Assembly: GCF_040802235.1 (NCBI RefSeq)
Contig: NC_133166.1
Span: 3,348,001-3,412,000, forward strand
Origin: Manis javanica
Taxonomy: Eukaryota > Chordata > Mammalia > Pholidota > Manidae
DNA length: 64,000 bases
Direction: 5' to 3'
The position numbers were made by a program, and so were the translations under genes. Position 1 is the first letter of the stretch. Each line of letters begins with the position of its first letter. The notes beneath the pieces are model-generated. The model ran no database searches. It was not told where the DNA came from and was given only the letters and a program-made list of their open reading frames with translations. Shown here piece by piece: positions 13,080-25,750 of this stretch.

Positions 13080-14140
13080 TCCCACTTGTTTTTTGTTTAT
13101 TTTATTCCTAGGCTATACCCCTATAAAGATTCTGGGTTAGTAGGTCTGAGATTGACCCACAAAAGCCCACTAAAAGCTACTCAGAGAGTTAACCAGATAA
13201 AACCACAGAGCCAGAGAGGACTCACAGAGTTAATTAGTTAATTAGTTGAAGTTTCAAAGGCCAGGAGTGACTTGGAATGTCCAAACATTCCCCAGATGAA
13301 AAACAATTATAGGTAAAGGAAAACATCAGAGGACAACCCGTGACTTCATTGTACCAAGTTGATGAGGCCTCCAAGGACAGAGACTGTCAATCAAGGACTT
13401 CTCTGCCCTACCTCATGAGGTAGGGGAAATCTACTTAGCCTGTGAAAAAGGCCCAGATTATTCTTTAACTTAATCTATATGCTGTTCTTCTTCTTCTTCC
13501 TTCCCCTGAATCAATTAAGTAACTTTGTAACCACCGTAAGAGAGAGACCTCTGAAGTGTAAATGAACCTATGTGGATAAAGAATGCTGAGATCCAGATCA
13601 AGCCAATTACCTAAATAACTCTATTCTTAAGAGAAAACTTCAAAGAAATTATGAATCACCTGTATACATCATGCCTTACACTGACTCCTACCCAGAAGGC
13701 CCTATAAAACTCGAAACCCGAAACTCTTAAGAACACCTCTTCTCTGAGGGTGCCTGTACTCCCCTTTCTTCGAGTGTCTACTTTTTACTGCTCAACTCAC
13801 TGTGTTTGTCTCTGCACTCTTCCAAGAGTGTCTTTGTTATTTTCTATTTCATTCTATTCTCCAGGCTTAAACACAAGTCTTCACTCTGTCTCTGTTCTGC
13901 TCCAGATAAGTAGGGAGGGTCTCCTGAGAACTCTGATTTGAGCTTGCAGTGCTGCCTGGGTGACCTGGACAGGACTTCAGATGTTGGATCATGCTCTTTA
14001 GTAACCTGCCTGTTTAACCTTAAGCAGGCCCACTCTGGTCAAGGTGCAATAAAACTTACTTTGCCTTCTTGACTTGGTATTCACTCTGACTTTCCTGTGT
14101 CTCTGAGCCAAGTTCCTTCCCAAAATGTCAGTGATCAAAT
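13080..14140 (+). mobile_element. ERV-type LTR-like element, family A copy 1
   Basis: Non-coding sequence with LTR layout: a TATA-like CCCTATAAAAC near 13700, a downstream GTGTC(T)TT- and CT-rich segment, an AATAAA signal (GCAATAAAACTT near 14050), and a block ending in CTCTGACTTTCCTGTGTCTCTG. The same ordered blocks recur at 16692-17370 and 42270-42675, which marks it as a repeat family. No viral protein-coding region was seen. The outer ends were not fixed, and 12826-13080 may also belong to it. The retroviral class is inferred from layout only. Confidence 0.6.
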
Positions 14141-14149
14141 TTTGTTACC

Positions 14150-15751
14150 ATTCTTCGAATTGTGTAGCCTCGTGTAGATCATTAAATAAGCAAATGAAAT
14201 TTATCACTTGCCATTTTGCATACAGACACACACACACATATATACACAAAAAATTGAAGAAATCTTGATTAGAATTTCATTGAATTTAAAGATCAATTTG
14301 TGGAGAATTAACATTTAACAATATAAAACCTACCAACCTATGCATATATCTTCTTATTTATCTAGACCTTCTATAATTTATACTAGTATTATTTTCTAGT
14401 TTTCAATAGAAACAGAGAAGTGTTACACATTTTTTCTTAGATTATTTTTGTTAGTTATTTGATATGTCTTGATACCATTATGTGTATTTTTTACCTTCTA
14501 TTTTCCAATTCCTTTTTTGATGCTCTATTCAAATACACCTAATATTTGAAAATTTACCTCAAATCTAGTAACCTTGCTTAACTGAGGTATTACTTTTCAT
14601 TCTTTTGTAGGTCTGTTTGGAGCCTCTCCATGCGCAATTGTCTCGTCTAGGGAAAAAAACTAGTATTAGTTGTTCATCACAAACTCCCTTTTATTATTTT
14701 TCTAGACTTTGTGCTAGCTAAACTCTTCTGTATAATTTCAAAAAGAAGTGACTGTTGTGCACAACCTCATTTTGCTCCCCAAGTCAATCATGGGTATGGT
14801 AATGCTGGACATGTAATCATTAACATTAACTGTAATATTGACTGTATTTAAATTTTACATTTTGTCGAACTTTTATCAGAATTAGATTTTAATATTCATA
14901 AATATTTTCAGGCACTTCTTGTGGTAATTATAAGCTTATTTCTTCCTGTTAGGTCAGTTGTCATTAGATTAAACTACCTTATTTTCCCCGAAACAAGCCC
15001 CACTGTATTTACAAATATTTTCTCTAGAATTTTGGCTTTGCTGTATAAAATAGACTGGCACATAATCAATTTTCCTTGTTGGCTTTTGATATCCATGTTT
15101 CAGAGGTTCCCTAATGTTAGTTGTTGTTGTTTTTTTTGTTTCTTTACTTTCTGAAAGAATCTTTGAATGATATTTCCCATTGCTTATGTATCAGAGAAAC
15201 ATCTCAACCTGGAGCTTCCTTTCAAAACATAACATTTTATCACTGTAAATTCTCTCTCTTAAACATATTTAAAACTATGTAGATATCCTAATTATTTGTA
15301 TCTGTTTTAGCCCATCTTCTCTCTCAAGGAACTTTTCATTTTATCTAAGATATCATCTTATGAACTTTTTAATAGCTGGAAGATCTCCTATGCTGTTCTA
15401 CTTTTCACTCATAGTATTAAGAATTTGTGTTAACTCTCTTTTTTCCTGATCATTTCTGCTACAGTTCCATCATGTTCGTGAAAGTTTTTTACAATCCTAC
15501 AAATTTAGAGTTACTTTTTTCTTCCTACTTGTTATTTTTTCATTAAGAAATAATCCATTTTATAAAGATAATTTGTCCCCTAATTTTGATTTCTCAAAAT
15601 ACTGACTGTAGCTTCCTCTAAGTTTGTGTTTGCATGGCATATTGTAACTTTTTCCATATTTTTACTTTCAAGCTGTCTGTGCCCTTGAATTCCTTAAACA
15701 ACATATATTTGGTTCTTGTATTTTGTTGTTATTTGTTTTATTAATCTACTC
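14150..15751 (-). mobile_element. Old antisense LINE-1 ORF2, third segment
   Basis: Diverged antisense L1 phrases continue here: the one containing TTGAATTTAAAGATCAATTTG, CAACCTATGCATATATCTTC, and CTTTTCATTTTATCTAAGATA near 15330. They follow the order expected if 9760-10368, 12263-12825 and this piece were once a single element. It is heavily decayed and carries no usable frame. Confidence 0.5.
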
Positions 15752-15943
15752 TAGGGCTCTCAATCTAGGGAAATTTTTCCCCAAAGGGAATGTTTGACAA
15801 GGTCTAGAGACATTCTTGGTTATCCCAACTGGGGAGGGGGATACTGCTGGCATCCAGTGTTAACCTACAATGAATAGCACAGCCTCCATAACAAAAAATT
15901 ATGAATCCCAAACAATAATAATGCTGAGGCTGATAAATCTTGA
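15752..15943 (+). mobile_element. MER5A-like non-autonomous hAT DNA transposon
   Basis: The order of phrases matches the MER5A consensus as I remember it: a CTCTCAATC start, a run like GGGAATGTTTGACAAGGTCT, AGACATTCTTGGTT, AACTGGGGAGGGGG, TACTGCTGGCATCCAGTG, and an ending near ATGCTGAGGCTGA. The length (about 190 bp) also fits. Confidence 0.8.
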
Positions 15944-16691
15944 TTGAGTTTACCAATCTATAATTGGCATAGCTGATTTTGTATGAAACATTCTACTATT
16001 TGATTTATGTTTTCCCTTCTGAATTTTGTTCTTTCTTTCTTGTGTTCAAATTTTGTCTGATTTGGTCTTTTAGCAACATAATTTGATTATTTTATTGGTT
16101 GTTAGAGAAATTATAATATATCTTTTCCATATTAGAATATTTTAAAAGTGAACTATTTGCTATGTTCAACACTGAAAGAAGTTTTCAACAGTTTAATTCA
16201 CTAATTCCTTCTATTCTTTGTTATTTTAGTCCTCTATCCTATTTTTCCATGTGCTATAATCCTCTTATCATCATTTTTTATGTAACTTCCATCAGTCAAT
16301 ATTCTTTAACATTTTTCACATATTTACCTTGTGGATGCCTGTTTTCAAAATGCTCTGTATTTTCTTTCTGCTTAAAACTTCTTTAGGTATTTCTTATTAT
16401 AGAGTCTGAAAGAGTCTCACCTACATTTTATGATTTCTTTGAATCACTAACCCTAATTCTTACAGTTGTTCCTTTGACCACAATATGCCTATGTATGGGC
16501 TTGTCTGCATTTCTTTTAGTTGGGATCTTCTGACTTTGAATTTTGTTGAAGATTCATCAGTTTTGGAAACAGTTTAGTCACTTGTAACTCCAGGGGTGAA
16601 ATATGTTCCCAACCTGGGGCAAATAAACCTTTGAAACCAAAATCAGTCAAAGGGAGAAATAAAGTGGGAGAAACCCATTTATTGCTTATAA
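15944..16691. other. AT-rich sequence, possibly more old antisense L1
   Basis: The T-rich composition resembles the preceding old L1, but firm matches were not found. At 16580-16690 a segment resembling the poly-A side of another old LTR (GGAGAAACCCATTTATTGCTT) lies directly upstream of LTR family A copy 2. Confidence 0.3.
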
Positions 16692-17372
16692 GCAATATCC
16701 AGAAGGCCCTATAAAACTCCAAACCCTAAACCCTTAACGGTGTCTCTTCTCCTTTCTTTGAGTGTGTACCTTTTGCCTTAATAAAGACTACATACTGCTC
16801 AACTTGTTATGTTTTGTGTCTGTGCTCTTCCAGTGGTAAGATTCATTGCCTGTTTGCTATTTCATTCTATTCTCTAGACTTAAGCACCAGTCTTCATTCT
16901 GTCTCTGTTCTACTCCTGATAAGTAGGGAGGGGTTGCTGAGAGCTCTGATTTGGGCTTGCAAGCTCCTGTTCCCTGGGTGACCCAGACTGGACTGCAGCT
17001 GTAGGATCATGCTCTTTAGTAAGCCTGCCTAAAAATATCCTTTCTTTGCCTTTAAGAAGATCTCAGAGCATAATCTCACTTCATCCAGTATTCTGAAGCT
17101 CCCCCAAATTCAGGGCTGTTAGGGCCTTGGTTCATACACCATGCAGATTCAAGTGGACACTGGATGCCAGGTGACACTGGCTTTAGGATTTGGCAAAGGA
17201 TTTGCCCTATGCCAAGCGGGAGTTCAGTGAGCTTCACTTTCCTCTCCGGTTCTTCCTTGCTCTCTGCTGCCTGTAAGGAAGTTGTCAGTCCCTGCTATTC
17301 TCACTTAATGAATTCCTTCCTCACCTTTCACTCTGACTTCCCTGTGTCTCTGGACATAATTCCTTCCCAAAA
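16692..17372 (+). mobile_element. ERV-type LTR-like element, family A copy 2
   Basis: It shares with copy 1 the AGAAGGCCCTATAAAAC box, the block around CTTCATTCTGTCTCTGTTC, GATAAGTAGGGAGGG, GGATCATGCTCTTTAGTAA, and the terminal CTCTGACTTCCCTGTGTCTC. It lacks the upstream half. Between GTAAGCCTGCC and the terminal block it has about 250 bp with no counterpart in copy 1. It is non-coding. Confidence 0.6.
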
Positions 17373-18600
17373 CCTCTGTTTATTTATTTATTTGGATGCC
17401 AGGCCTGCTCAGGCCTAGAATATGGTGAATACCTGAGAGGAAATACAAGTATGTGTGATGAAACCTGCAGAGCATCTGCCACCAGCTCTGTTGACTCTTC
17501 TGAACCCCTTGCAGACCCTCCCATGCCTGCCTAGCCTACATTTTCCATGGCCCCTGAATCAGTGAGCAAAAGTCAGCTCACATGTCCGAGTTTACACCTG
17601 TCTGAATTCTAATCCACTCTAGCTATCTTTTCCTTAGTGGCTGCTCAAGAGATAACGAACTTTGCTCAAGAGGTAATGTCTGTATCTTACCTCGATTTTC
17701 TTCTTATTTTTTAATAAATGCTTTGTGGATCACAAGCAATTGCATCTATCCAGAATTAAAAGCATTCATGTCACTATATAAGCACTTTCTGCATGTTTCT
17801 GTAACTGTTTATTTTGAGCCATTTCAAACTCTTAGAAGAGATTTAGGAAAGATAAAAATTTGCAAGAATAGTTAAAGGATCACTCATATACCCCTTAGCT
17901 ACAAACACAATTTGTAATTGAGACCTTCACTTTATTATTCTTTTAATCTCTCTTACAGTCTCTACTCTTACTGTAAGTATAAATGACTATTCAAATGTAT
18001 AACCCATTTATAAGTACATGTATTTGTAATAATATTCATTTACAATAATAATATTGTACTATCCAATGCATAGTCACACTCTCCAAAAGTTTGATCTAAT
18101 GTTAGGTAATACATTCATTTTCCTCACAATAGTGAGTCTGTCCTGTGTGCTGTATCACATAAGAGTATTTTGCATTTTTTATCTTGTGTTATTTACATGT
18201 TTGAGATCCTTGACCTTAACAGATTTATACATAATTTTGTTTTTTATCTTGCAGAGTTTCAATATCTAACAGATACTAAAATCACATTAAACTCAGTACA
18301 TCTAATCTGTATCTGTATGTTGTCTATACACCTATTATCTATGTACCCATTATCTATCTATCTAATCCTTCTACCTATCTATAAAACTTACAAGTGGTAT
18401 ATTTATTTTCTCTTTCAAGTGACATGTGTTGTCATCTTTTGTTTGCTTCTCTGTTGAAACAAATACTGAAGTAATCTTTGCCTTCTCTCTCCCTCACCTC
18501 CTGCTGGTGCTGCATCAAAATGAATATTGAACGTGTGCATCTCACAAGCTTCATTATGAGGGTTCTGGCCTCGCGTGCCATGAACGCCCAGCTGAATGGA
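17373..18600. other. Intergenic DNA with possible old L1 3' UTR trace
   Basis: The part at about 17795-18300 loosely resembles an old L1 3' UTR (TTGAGCCATTTCAAACTCTTA and following). The tract at 18320-18380 is rich in CTAT repeats. No gene was seen. Confidence 0.3.
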
Positions 18601-18990
18601 CGTGCAGCCTCCTGCCAGGGCTCATCTGTCACTTCTGCCGTTCTGTGGGCTAGTTATCTTCAGTACAGCAGCCAGAGTGAGCTTGTTCATCATAAATCAG
18701 ACCGTGTCATTCTCTGGTCTGACTTCCGTCCTATGCCCTTCTCTGCCCTTGGATTCAGAATCCATGCAGATGCCCACATCATCTCGATCCCTTTTTCTAT
18801 TTGGCATCTTTGTCTGCTTTATCAGTCCTTCCCCTTTTAGCTCCACTTCTGATCATTTTGTTGCTTCTGGAACTCTCCAGGAACCCCCCCAGCTCTTCAG
18901 CTTTGCTCTTGGCTCTGCTCTCTTCCTAGAAAGCTCTTCCTTCAAAAATTCTCACCACATGCAGGTTCTTGCATTTAATTTATGTCTCCT
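18601..18990 (+). mobile_element. L2-like LINE fragment
   Basis: The sequence keeps phrases of the mammalian L2 3' end: CAGCAGCCAGAGTGAGCTTG, CATAAATCAGACCGTGTCATT, a CTTGGCTCTGCTCTCTTCC run and AGAAAGCTCTTCCTTCA. It is ancient and degraded. The open frames that overlap it (about 120-136 codons) are best explained by this CT-rich repeat and not by a gene. Confidence 0.65.
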
Positions 18991-20116
18991 AACCAATTTA
19001 TCTTAGTAGGCACACAGGCTGAAAACCGTTCAGTCATGTAAACCCTTTCTTCTTTCCCCAATAGAAAAAACTGAATCATTTTTCAAGTCCCATTGGTGAT
19101 TTTCATGACTATCCCTGCCTATGTCTCCTTCATTTTATTACTCACCTATAGCACTTCTTGTTTTCCTCAAAATAATTTTTTTTCATTACAGCTTCAGTAT
19201 AATATTTTCCAAATTGTTCTTTGACTTCCTAATATGTGACAATGCTGGTATCCTAGGAAATTTCCTAAAGCACACCATTTCCAATTCATTTAGGGTTTCA
19301 TTATTGCTATTGAAAGAGTTCTAAAACATGTTATATTGACATTAAAGGATCTTCACATATGGTATAAATACTTGCCACACTTATTTTCTACTGCTTTTAC
19401 TTAAAGAGTTCATGCTAAACCATATCCATATATGTTCTTATCTTTAAATAGTCAAAAAAATTCCTCCCCATTTACCATGTACTTCCACTGACTGTTCATC
19501 TAATAAACAATTTTTATTCCACAGTTTGCACCTTTTTAGATTTGGATCTCTCAAAGTAGCTGTCACAATAAAGGTACCCAATAAAAATGTGTTGGATGAA
19601 AAAGCTATAACTGATGTGAGTTATATTTCTTAAAGACTCTAAGATGCTATTAAAATGCTTTATTTAAATACAAAACAGAAGATATGTATTTTACTTGAAT
19701 TATGACATTTTTACCAAAAAAAATGATAGCAAAACTAAGACAATCATGCCAAAGGACCATTTCAATTTTTCTGATATAACAATGCAATTCATAAATGAAT
19801 ATTTTACAGTAGACTTTTGATTTAAGTCTATATCAAATTCTTTTAATTCTACAGTGAGTTATTTCAGAGTCTACTATGAGAAATTTCTAGAAAAAAAATT
19901 TGTATCATTTCTTGAGAGAATGACCTATTAAATCAGACAAGAATGGATGATGAAGTTCAATGATTTCCAGTCTTCATGGCAAACTCAATACTCATTTCTC
20001 AAATTTCATAGGAGTATCTTGATTAGGGTTTCATAATTATATTTGTGATACAATTTAAGGAAAATCTATATGCTAGCAGGTTAATGGTTGTGAGCAAAGC
20101 CTTACACAAGATTGAG
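18991..20116. other. Intergenic DNA, nothing recognised
   Basis: AT-rich sequence between the L2 fragment and the second OR gene. No gene, pseudogene or clear repeat was found. Confidence 0.35.
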
Positions 20117-21100
20117 TCAAATAAGGGTTGTCTTCCACACTAGTGATCTCTTTGCTGCATCTTTCACATCCTTATTCCTCAGGCTGTAAATCAATGGGTT
20201 TAGCATGGGGATCACCAATGTATAGAACACAGCAGAGACTTTCTCCTGTTCCAGGGAATACTTAGAACTTGGCTGGATGTAACTAAAGGTCACAGACCCG
20301 TAGAACAAGGTCACAGCAGTCAGGTGGGAGGCACAAGTGGAGAAGGCTTTGCGCCTCCCCGCGGCTGAGCGGATTCTCTGGATGGCAGCAGCGATGCGAA
20401 TGTAAGAGGCCATGACGACAATGAAAGTGAATGCTGCAATGACGGCAGAAAATATCAAAAGCAGCATCTCATTGTTATGGGCATCAGAGCAGGAGAGCCT
20501 CAAAAGAGGGGGAATATCACAGAAATAATGATTCACAACGTTAGGACCACAGAAATCTAGTCTGAGCAAACCTATTGTGTGTGTCAATGAGTTAATGAGC
20601 CCAGCCAAGTAACATGCCAGCACCATCTGAATACAAACCCTCTGGGTCATTATGACTGTATACAACAAGGGATTAGCTATCGCCACATAGCGGTCATAAG
20701 CCATCACAGACAGGAGGATGCACTCCGTGGTTACATACACTGCAAAAAAGAAACTTTGTAGAACACAGCCAGGAAATGTGCTGATCTTTTGCTCTGACAG
20801 AAAGTTGACCAGCATCTTAGGAGCAAAGACAGTTGAGTAGCAGATGTCACAGAAAGAGAGGTTGCTAAGGAAGAAGTACATTGGAGTATGAAGTCGAGAA
20901 TTTAACCAAATCAAAATTATCATCCCCCCATTGCCTAGCAAAGTGATGGAATAAATAAGGGTGAAGAGCAAAAAGAGAGGGATCTGCAAATTAGGATTTT
21001 CAGTTAAACCTACCAGAAGGAATTCCTTCACAACTGTATGATTCCATCCTGCCAGGCATTCAGGCTTATAGAGATCTTTAGTTGCAGAACAGGATGACAT
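20117..21100 (-). CDS. Olfactory receptor, family 5, related to the OR5J-like gene (327 aa, intact)
   Basis: An intact class II odorant receptor. Hallmarks are [11 protein letters not shown] after TM2, MAYDRYVAI at TM3, an FCGPN and YFCDIPPLL extracellular loop, KAFSTCASH at TM6 and [12 protein letters not shown] in TM7. It shares with the OR5J2-like neighbour the unusual runs [10 protein letters not shown] and [16 protein letters not shown], which suggests tandem duplication. The only in-frame ATG before the receptor body is at 21100; it puts the NHT glycosylation site at residue 20, not the usual 5, so the N-terminus is about 15 residues longer than typical. The minus-strand run TTTTGTTTTTCATCTGAG ends two bases before this ATG and could be a splice acceptor. 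I do not recognise the exact human orthologue; an OR5J1-type receptor is the best guess. Confidence 0.85.
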   Translation of the reverse strand: MSSCSATKDLYKPECLAGWNHTVVKEFLLVGLTENPNLQIPLFLLFTLIYSITLLGNGGMIILIWLNSRLHTPMYFFLSNLSFCDICYSTVFAPKMLVNFLSEQKISTFPGCVLQSFFFAVYVTTECILLSVMAYDRYVAIANPLLYTVIMTQRVCIQMVLACYLAGLINSLTHTIGLLRLDFCGPNVVNHYFCDIPPLLRLSCSDAHNNEMLLLIFSAVIAAFTFIVVMASYIRIAAAIQRIRSAAGRRKAFSTCASHLTAVTLFYGSVTFSYIQPSSKYSLEQEKVSAVFYTLVIPMLNPLIYSLRNKDVKDAAKRSLVWKTTLI

Positions 21101-21103
21101 CAC

Positions 21104-23950
21104 TCAGATGAAAAACAAAATTGGATTCTGTCCGTGATCTAGTATCAATAATAGAATGGAGCATTTAAGTTCATCCTGTAGTTAGGTGAAGAAAGGAAAT
21201 TAACTTTAGCAGTGGGTCATATGTGTACCGGACAATCCATCTACAGTGACTCAAATTTGTGGAAGTAGACACTATTTTATCTCCCACTTCTCAGTTTGTA
21301 CATCATGATAACTGGGATAAGAAAATTCTCTCAGATCAAAAAAGTGTTACTTAGTTAAACTGACAGTCAACCAAGACATGCCTTACACCAAACCTCTCAC
21401 CATTCTGGCATAAACAAGCCCCCTGTTTATATGGGTTATGAACTGTAGCACCCAGTGATAAAAATGTATCCTCATCCTATGGCCAACCTGTTCCTACTTT
21501 TACATCCCCAGATAACTCATGATGCTGACTTTAATAACATGAACCCCCCCATCCTTTCCAAATCAAGCATCTGAACTTTTTGTCTACCTTCTGCTCTGAT
21601 TCCCCTCTTGGAAATCAATGACTGTGCCCTCCAAGAGACTTGAATTACAAAAACGAGGTACAGTGCTGTTTTTCTTATTGTTTAATATTAAGGCCGGTCA
21701 AAAAACAGCAGTGTCATTTCACCTAAAAGCCCTTCCCTTTCACATCTTTATATGACTTCATCTACACCTATCAGGCATGTTCTGCTTTGAAAAATGTAGG
21801 CTGCCCCTTGGTTTCACTTGCTTTTTTGACATGTTGTAATATTAATTCACCAATATTCATGACTAAACATTTATAATAATTCATATATGCTTTCATACAT
21901 AATAAATATATATACATTACTGATAAATCTGTGCCAAATTCATATTTGGTAGAGAAAAAGAAGTGAACAAGAAAATTTATCTTGCTTTCAATGACCACAC
22001 ATTTTTTTAGGGAGGTAAGCAAACCTATTGAGAGGCTATATACTATCACAACAAGTGGTATAAAGCAAAGAAGGGGAGAGTAGATAGGAAAAGACAGTAG
22101 GCACTCTGTTATGGGCTGATTAGTTTACTTTTGCTACTGTAACAAGCTACCAAAATTGGTGGCTTAGCACAACAATCATTCCTCCTAGGCCAGGCTCTGT
22201 GTAAGGCATTACAGATCACAGGAAGGGTATATGAGTTGTGCTCTCTTGGGACTTGAGGTCTACTAAGGTCAGCATTTGGGTAAATTTGGGGTGCAACCTT
22301 CAAGGTATTGGTAAATGAAAGCAAAATGTTCATTCTATGAGTGTAACCTCATCCCTCATCAACTGAGGTTATAAGTTAGATTCTGTCTATATTTCAGATC
22401 AGTGGCCTTGGGAAGTACATGTGAATCCAAGTCTAGCTGTTTCCAAGGGAAAGAAATGAGTTGTTGAAAATAAAAAGGATTTTTATTTTGTGTTAATCCA
22501 ACTAGATTGTAAAATATAGAATTGCAATTTCATAACCTAGAAATAAGTTCAACCCAAACAAAACTAAGGCAAAAAGTCTTTGGAGATGAAAGGCCATTTC
22601 TGTATGCTTACTGACAATTTTTTTCTTCTGCAAGGCTTTTTTACTGGAAAGAGAACATCCCATTACTGGAGTATATCAGACCTGGCATGGCTTCCATTCC
22701 AATATAGCTCTGCCTTTGATTTACTGTATATTTTGCCTGTCTACAACAAACCATAAAAAGCAATCAATATGACCGAGTGTGTATGATTTTTCCATTTATC
22801 ATGTAGAGAAAGAGATTAAAAATAGAGTTTCCGCCAGTTCAACTAGCATAAGGACTCACACTGTGGGTGTAATGATGAACTGACACATGAGACCCATGGA
22901 CATGTCTCAGCACCAGGACGCAGAGGAACAGGAACTGTGTGCAGGAGAGCAGGGAGGGAGGGAGGAAACCAAATGGGGCACCAGTAAGGTCACAGCAAGC
23001 CTCTAGCAACCTCTTTATCTATTGAACTCATAGCAGAGGACAATCAATAGAGAAAAGTAACACCAAGCGTCATGGTATCATTTCCCTTTGTGCTGTCAGA
23101 ATTATAACTGGGACACAGATACATTCTGTCTCCAAATGCAGGCCTTTTGGGGCCATTCAGTGTTGTCTTCCTGATAAAATAAGAGGCTGCCTAGAACACT
23201 AACAGTGTGAGCATTTTCTTAGGAAAATAAATAATAAAAGTAACATTTTTATAACATAATGACATGCTCGAATTCATTTTTTCCAGCTTTCAGATCAATA
23301 GCTTGAATTGTTAGGGTGTTAAAAAAATATGAAACTCCTTCACAGTCATCTGATTTATACTCATCAGTGATCAATGACACAGTTGGTTTGAAAGATATTG
23401 GGAAAAAATTAAAAGCATTTTTCATAATGGTAAAACAAGGAATCCAACCAAATGCCTATCAGAAGGGTTCATGTTTTAAAAAATAATAGACTCTCCATAG
23501 TATAGACCCATAGTTGCTAATCCAAATTGAAATATTTCACTATATGCTTTCATGACATTTTACTGACAAAATATAATTATGTTGATATATTTATAAATTT
23601 ATTATAGTATTTTATGTAAATATATTTCATTATTCATTATTATAAAATCATATTTGAAAATATATATACTGATCATTATATGAACTATTATAGATTACAT
23701 ATGTAAGTTCATGATCCTGTAACTTCACAAATATATACATGCACTTATTATTTATAATGATATAAATTAAATGCTTATGATTAAAAATGGTTTATAAGAC
23801 AAAAGAAGCAAGAAATCAAAGGCAAATAATAAAACTTAAGAAACTCTTAATCACAATAAAAATTTCAAAAAAACAAAATCAACAACCTCAACACAAAGAA
23901 AGACCCAAAACTATAGCTTAGATAACCTAATTTAAAAACAATAAACAGGG
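21104..23950. other. Intergenic DNA between OR gene 2 and an L1 fragment
   Basis: No gene is seen. The part at 22118-22330 resembles a widespread mammalian repeat with the phrase TTGCTACTGTAACAAGCTACC, but the family was not assigned. The part at 23560-23790 is extremely AT-rich. Confidence 0.3.
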
Positions 23951-23952
23951 CT

Positions 23953-24566
23953 CAAGAAGACAGATGCACCCCTATGTTTATCGCAGCACTATTTACAATA
24001 GCCAAGAAATGGAAGCAACCTAAGTGTCCATCAGTAGATGAATGGATAAAGAAGATTAGGCACATATACACAATGGAGTATTACTCAGCCATAAGAAGAA
24101 AACAAATTCTACCATTTGCAACAACATGGATGGAGCTAGAGGATATTATGCTCAGTGAAATAAGCCAGGCAGAGAAAGACAAGTACCAAATGATCTCACT
24201 CATCTGTGGAGCATAAGAACAAAGCAAAAACTGAAGGAACAAAACAGTAGCAGACTCATAGATCCCAAGAATGGACTAACAGTTGCCAAAGGGAAAGGGA
24301 CTGAGGGTGGTGGGGTGGGAAGGGAGGGAGAAGGGGAATAAGGAATATTATGATTAGCACACCTAATGTAGTGGGGGGCATGGGGAAGGCAGTATAGCAC
24401 AGAGAAAACAAGTAGTGATTCCGTAGCATCGTACTACGCTGATGGACAGTGACTGTAATGGGGTATGTGGTGGGGACTTGATAATGGGGGGAATCTAGTA
24501 ACCACAATGTTGCTCATGTGATTGTATATTAATGATACCAAATCAAAATAAATAAATAAATAAATA
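23953..24566 (+). mobile_element. 5'-truncated young LINE-1, 3' end, sense orientation
   Basis: It begins within ORF2 (ACAGATGCACCCCTATG) and holds an open 80-codon ORF2 C-terminus at 23974-24216 ([13 protein letters not shown] ... [13 protein letters not shown]). It then has the same 3' UTR as the other young copies in this window and ends in an (AAAT)n tail at about 24540-24566. This is the only plus-strand copy of the young lineage here. Confidence 0.9.
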
Positions 24567-24569
24567 ACA

Positions 24570-25550
24570 ACAGACAGTGATTTTAAGTCTATTTATTCAG
24601 GTTCATTAGAGCTTTAGTGGGAAGATGTAGCAAAACAGCCTTGACCTCTGACAGCGAGTGGCTGTGTGTGTACTCTGGTTTTGTTACAGAAAGTGTGTAG
24701 TGACTGACTCGAAGAAAATAGAAAATAATTCTCAAATTATTATTATTGGAATCATAAAATAAAATTAGACCTAGCATATTCCCGCAACTATTAGTAGACA
24801 AAATTAGAAAGAACAGATTTTCCTTGTGATACATCAAAAACACATTACAATTCTCAGATATTCCATTTTAAAAAATTTCCCATAACTGTCCAAGTAGCCT
24901 TGAGTTACTACATAAACCAAATATTAAACACCATACATATGCACACACACTCAACACACACAAATATTGACTATGGTATTATGTAAATATTGCCCTTTTC
25001 CCATAAAATGAGAAAAAAAACTTTGAAAGAAATATAAACCACAGGTTGAGGGATTGTTCTCTGGCCATTCGGAAGCAATACTGAAATCATACGGCTGATA
25101 ACAGATTCTTTTTAGTGTGGGAAGATAGGAATTATTGAAAGTTTAAAATAAGTCTACTTCCCATTTCCTAAACATACTTACAACTAAGCAAAGTCCATAA
25201 TAGGCAGAATATCTAGTGAGGAAGACCAGGTTTTCATAATTCGTGAAGGATTTACTGCTGAAGGTAGAGATTCTTCAGTGTGTGGTTTCTTTCCTCTGGG
25301 GACACAAACTGTAGCTCACTGTGTTGATGTGATTCTCAGATGTCCACAGGCTGGGTCATTAGCATCCTTTCTGGTCTCTTGAGATTGGAAATAATCATCC
25401 AACTGCAGGTCCTCTCAAGCATTGTTCAGGAGATGCCTCTGCTTTCACTCTGATCAAATGTACACAGTTTTATAAACAAAAGAATTTTTAAATGGGATAT
25501 GTTCTCTAAAACTCAAACATCCTGGGGTAAAAGTACAAGATGGATAATAA
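24570..25550. other. Intergenic DNA, nothing recognised
   Basis: AT-rich sequence following the L1 tail. It contains a short CA-rich patch near 24940-24962. No gene was found. Confidence 0.35.
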
Positions 25551-25554
25551 ATGC

Positions 25555-25750
25555 AATTGCAGGAACTGAAGACTTGTGTTCCAATCACATACATGCTACT
25601 CAGACAAGTGATCCATTGTTCTAATGATCGAACAGCTGAACTTGTCTTCTTTCCTATAAAATGGGAATATTCATATATGCTCTGGCAACCTCATTGGTTC
25701 ATTATGAAGCTGATGCAAATTATGCATGACATCATAATGCAAAATTTTAA
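25555..25750 (+). mobile_element. MIR-like SINE fossil
   Basis: MIR phrases can be made out: GAACTGAAGACTTGTGTTCC, then a run ending TTTCCTATAAAATGGGAAT, and a downstream tail about AAGCTGATGCAAATTATGCAT. It is too diverged for firm boundaries. Confidence 0.45.

Noticed and set aside
18478-19006. Overlapping 120- and 136-codon frames
   Set aside because: They lie in an L2-like fragment whose CT-rich sequence explains the open frames.
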